A stretch of 8,294 bases of DNA, from assembly GCA_023437485.1 (NCBI GenBank), contig JAEZGB010000107.1, positions 1 to 8,294 of the forward strand. Reading direction: 5' to 3'. The DNA is from Bacteroidota bacterium (GTDB taxonomy: Bacteria > Bacteroidota > Bacteroidia > Flavobacteriales > Flavobacteriaceae). The notes below the pieces were generated by a model. That model was given only the letters and a program-made list of their open reading frames with translations. It was not told the origin of the DNA and did not search any database. How positions within the stretch are numbered: position 1 is the first letter of the stretch; every line of letters starts with the position of its first letter. Positions 5,959 through 8,294 of this stretch are shown here, piece by piece. The position numbers and the translations under genes were made by a program.

Positions 5959-5991
5959 TTTGCTTTTAAACGATATTAGAAGCAATATTTG
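5959..5991 (+). promoter_or_regulatory. Probable Bacteroidetes promoter (-33 / -7) for the large secreted protein
   Basis: A -33-like TTTG (5959-5962, at the end of a T-run) and a -7-like AATATTTG (5984-5991, one mismatch to TAnnTTTG) are separated by 21 bp, inside the 17-23 bp range known for this phylum. The -7 box ends 23 nt before the ATG at 6015. The leader is A-rich near the start codon (AAAAGTAAATCACGAA) with no Shine-Dalgarno sequence, as is usual in Bacteroidetes. Confidence 0.5.
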
Positions 5992-6014
5992 TCGCGTCAA
6001 AAGTAAATCACGAA

Positions 6015-8294
6015 ATGAAAAAATTATTACCCCTTATCTGCCTGTTGGTTTCTGCCGTCGGTATCTCTCAGCCGATTACGGTAAGCACAACCAGTCACAC
6101 CGTTCCCGAATTGGTGAACAATGTCCTGATCAACTCGCCCTGCGTCTCGGCTACCAACGTGACCTGGCGCACCGGGAGCAATTTTGGTTCCACCAACGGA
6201 ATCGGGTTTTTCCAAAACACCAATCCCACCTTCCCCATGCAGGGAGGTGTTATCCTGAGCACGGGCAACGCGATGAACGCCGCCGGGCCAAACTCGGTTA
6301 TGCTCAACGATGGTTCGGCTGCCTGGAGCGGCGATGCTGACCTGGAAGCCACACTTGCCGCCGCCGGGATCTCGATGCAATCTACCAATGCAACGGTCCT
6401 GGAATTTGATTTTACGCCCATTTCCTCGCACTTCAACTTTGACTTTGTTTTCGCATCTGAGGAGTACGGAAACTTCCAATGCCAATTTTCAGACGCGTTC
6501 GCGTTCTTGCTCACCAACATGAACACCGGCGTTACTACCAACCTTGCCGTTGTTCCGGGAACCAGCACGCCCATCTCGGTTGTAACCATCCGCGATTTTC
6601 TATACAATTCATCATGCCCTTCGCAAAACGTCCAATATTTTGGTTCGTACAACGGCGGATCGGCAGCGCCATCGTCAGCTACCAATTTCAATGGCCAGAC
6701 CGTATTGCTCAATGCTTCGTCGGTGCTTACCCCAAATACGCCATACCACATCAAACTCGTGGTGGCCGACCGTTCCGATTTTGAGTCGGATTCGGCAATA
6801 TTCATTTCTTCTGACAGCTTCAACATCGGGCAGGATGTCCTGGGCCTTGACCTGACCACAGCGGCAGGAACCGCGATTTGCTTTGGTGAAACCTATGTGC
6901 TGAACACGGGCCTCAACCCCGCCGAATACACATTTTCATGGACCCGTAACGGCGCGGTGATTGCCGGTGCCACCGGACCATCGATCAACGTGACGCAACC
7001 CGGGGTTTACGGTGTGACCTACACCAATATCATCGATGTATGCCAACCGGTGACCGACCATATCACCATCCAGTATTTCCCTCAGTTCACTACGCCCAAC
7101 CCGGTGACGCTTTACAAGTGCGATACGGGCGCGGCCAGTTACATTTTTGATCTGTCGCAAAACACACCCGTTCTCACCCAGGGCTTGCCCGAGGGAACGG
7201 TGGTTTCCTACCACGCGTCACAGGCCGACGCACAGGCAAATGCCAATCCGCTTAACACCAATCACGTAAGCCCAGGTAACCAGACGGTTTGGGCACGGAT
7301 TAATAATCCAAATACCGGGTGTTATGCGCTAAAGTCCTTCCAAATACAACTTACCCCTGCCCCTGTGGCAAATGCAATTCCCGACATGGTAAAGTGTATG
7401 CGCTCCTTAACTGTGCAGAATGCGATCTTCTTTTTGCAACAGGCGGCGCCGGCGGTGCTGAACGGACAATCTTCTTCAATTTATTCGTGCGCTTTTTACT
7501 ATACACAACAAGACGCGAACAACAATACGAACCCAATAACATCTGTAAATATAATTTCGACCGGGCAACCCATTTTTGTCAGGGTTTCACTCCTGACCGA
7601 TCCTGGCTGCTTTAGTGTGTCATCCTTTAACCTTGTTGTGAACCCGCTTCCGCCGGTTGATGACCTGGAAGACGTGATAGTTTGTGACAGCTACATCCTT
7701 CCTGAACTTGAGCACGGCCACTATTTTACCGGCAGTAACGGAACAGGCGATCAGCTTTTCCCGGGCGACCTGATTGGGGAGACGATGACTATTTACATTT
7801 TCAATCAGCCGGGCGGCCCCGAATCATGCCCGAACTCATCGAACTTTAAGGTGACCATCATTGACCCGATGACAATCTCGCCGTCAAGTGGCACTTTTTG
7901 CGGAAGCTACACCTTGCCGGGGCTTGAATACGGAGCATATCATACCGCTCCGGGCGGTGGCGGCCAGGTTATCCCGGCCGGAACAGCCATCACCTCTAGC
8001 CAGACCGTATACGTGTACTTTATGACTGAGGTTGAACCGTTTTGCGTGATCGATACTGATTTTGAGGTGACCATTGTCCAGAACCCTGAGGTGGGAACCT
8101 TTCAGAATGTGTTTGACTGCACATCGTACACCTTGCCTGCGCTGGCAGTGGGTAAGTATTACACCGAACCCAATGGCGGCGGTACTGAGATTCCTGCCGG
8201 AACTGCGATCACCTCAACCCAAACCATCTATGTTCACGCCCAAAACGGGACTGATCCCATATGTACTGACAGCGCGAGCTTCAATGTATATATC
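6015..8294 (+). CDS. Large exported choice-of-anchor-L repeat protein, truncated by the window (N-terminal 760 residues)
   Basis: This is one uninterrupted frame from ATG to the last base of the window, with no stop codon in 760 codons, so the true C-terminus is outside. Residues 1-18 form a Sec signal peptide (MKKLLPLICLLVSAVGIS, probable cleavage before Gln19). Residues about 20-280 match the choice-of-anchor L domain of Bacteroidetes exported proteins, with the hallmark FASEEYGNFQC (146-156) followed by FSDAFAFLLT. About 280-356 is an Ig/PKD-like module (SWTRNGAVIAGATG). Two cysteine-led units of about 92 residues follow (Cys369, Cys461). Then come three units of 72-73 residues beginning C-x-SY-x-LP (Cys557, Cys629, Cys702). 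Such proteins commonly end in a type IX secretion (type B, gliding-motility-associated) sorting domain, which is expected beyond the edge but not seen here. The likely role is a surface or secreted adhesin-like protein; the ligand is unknown. Confidence 0.9.
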   Translation, partial: MKKLLPLICLLVSAVGISQPITVSTTSHTVPELVNNVLINSPCVSATNVTWRTGSNFGSTNGIGFFQNTNPTFPMQGGVILSTGNAMNAAGPNSVMLNDGSAAWSGDADLEATLAAAGISMQSTNATVLEFDFTPISSHFNFDFVFASEEYGNFQCQFSDAFAFLLTNMNTGVTTNLAVVPGTSTPISVVTIRDFLYNSSCPSQNVQYFGSYNGGSAAPSSATNFNGQTVLLNASSVLTPNTPYHIKLVVADRSDFESDSAIFISSDSFNIGQDVLGLDLTTAAGTAICFGETYVLNTGLNPAEYTFSWTRNGAVIAGATGPSINVTQPGVYGVTYTNIIDVCQPVTDHITIQYFPQFTTPNPVTLYKCDTGAASYIFDLSQNTPVLTQGLPEGTVVSYHASQADAQANANPLNTNHVSPGNQTVWARINNPNTGCYALKSFQIQLTPAPVANAIPDMVKCMRSLTVQNAIFFLQQAAPAVLNGQSSSIYSCAFYYTQQDANNNTNPITSVNIISTGQPIFVRVSLLTDPGCFSVSSFNLVVNPLPPVDDLEDVIVCDSYILPELEHGHYFTGSNGTGDQLFPGDLIGETMTIYIFNQPGGPESCPNSSNFKVTIIDPMTISPSSGTFCGSYTLPGLEYGAYHTAPGGGGQVIPAGTAITSSQTVYVYFMTEVEPFCVIDTDFEVTIVQNPEVGTFQNVFDCTSYTLPALAVGKYYTEPNGGGTEIPAGTAITSTQTIYVHAQNGTDPICTDSASFNVYI
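7119..7650 (+). repeat. Two ~92-residue cysteine-led coding units in the secreted protein
   Basis: Both units begin with a Lys-Cys pair (Cys369 at 7119 and Cys461 at 7395; 276 bp apart). Both carry a pattern like IFxLxQxxPxxL, then a Y-x-(S/T)-QADA or YYTQQDANNN stretch ending in NP, then a QTVWARI or QPIFVRV strand, and finish with GCYALKSF or GCFSVSSF. They are divergent copies of one beta-sandwich-like module common in Flavobacterium exported proteins. The second is more AT-rich in its middle (7526-7560) and lacks the usual Asp after the cysteine. Confidence 0.6.
7683..8294 (+). repeat. Three tandem 72-73-residue coding repeats, last one cut by the window
   Basis: The units start at 7683 (Cys557), 7899 (Cys629) and 8118 (Cys702), giving spacings of 216 and 219 bp. 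Each has C-x-SY-x-LP, then a Gly-Tyr turn, a Gly-rich loop, GTAITSxQT followed by YV in the two later copies, a second Cys after Pro, and an FxVTI-like closing strand. By hand alignment the second and third share 32 of 59 residues; the first is more divergent. The two cysteines per unit could form a disulfide in the exported protein. More copies probably continue to the right. Confidence 0.8.

Noticed and set aside
6095..6859. A 254-codon open frame on the minus strand
   Set aside because: It lies wholly antisense to the secreted-protein gene, whose + strand frame has a signal peptide and a recognisable domain. The antisense translation shows no domain, and no promoter is seen.
7319..7615. 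A 98-codon + strand frame, considered as a sign of a frameshift in the secreted protein
   Set aside because: Codon-by-codon reading of the main frame from 6015 shows no stop, and the family pattern (VLNGQ, YYTQQDANNN, GCFSVSSF) continues in that frame, so no frameshift is needed.

Overview
The window looks like chromosomal DNA of a Flavobacteriia-type Bacteroidetes, most likely Flavobacteriaceae with a fairly high GC content for that group. Three things support this. The housekeeping proteins read like flavobacterial versions (FolD, Ffh, ArgS and an RluF with the family's IGRLDKxSEGLIFLTDDGD-type block). Several genes are preceded by the Bacteroidetes -7 promoter element TAnnTTTG instead of a sigma70 TATAAT box. 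The last gene is a large secreted choice-of-anchor-L/repeat protein typical of Flavobacterium type IX secretion cargo.

Layout, left to right: 1-205 non-coding; rluF (206-994, +) overlapped at its 3' end by a small three-helix membrane protein (972-1268, +); a 38 bp convergent gap; folD (1307-2215, -) and ffh (2263-3609, -), co-oriented 47 bp apart with ffh upstream; a 59-codon lipoprotein gene on the + strand (3762-3941); argS (4026-5804, -); a 210 bp divergent gap; and a large + strand gene that starts at 6015 and stays open for 760 codons to the right edge, so it is truncated by the window. There is no gene-free stretch longer than about 210 bp.

Functionally the left two thirds is core translation, protein-export and one-carbon machinery: 23S rRNA pseudouridylation (RluF), tetrahydrofolate interconversion (FolD), co-translational targeting to the inner membrane (Ffh) and charging of tRNA-Arg (ArgS). 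The right third is an exported, cysteine-framed repeat protein, probably surface-associated or secreted.

The least expected signal is between the genes. Four short intergenic tracts (1-42, 157-184, 2217-2265, 3971-4019) each have strict 7-base periodicity with different unit sequences. Two of them are exactly seven heptads long, and one fills the ffh-folD spacer from the ffh stop codon to the folD Shine-Dalgarno-like sequence. A second pattern is promoter geometry: TAnnTTTG-like boxes end 18-23 nt before the start codons of argS, ffh, the lipoprotein and the large secreted protein, but only 4 nt before rluF, which suggests a nearly leaderless rluF transcript. I found no mobile element, CRISPR array, RNA gene or defence system. 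The window is mostly ordinary core genome plus one accessory-type surface protein.
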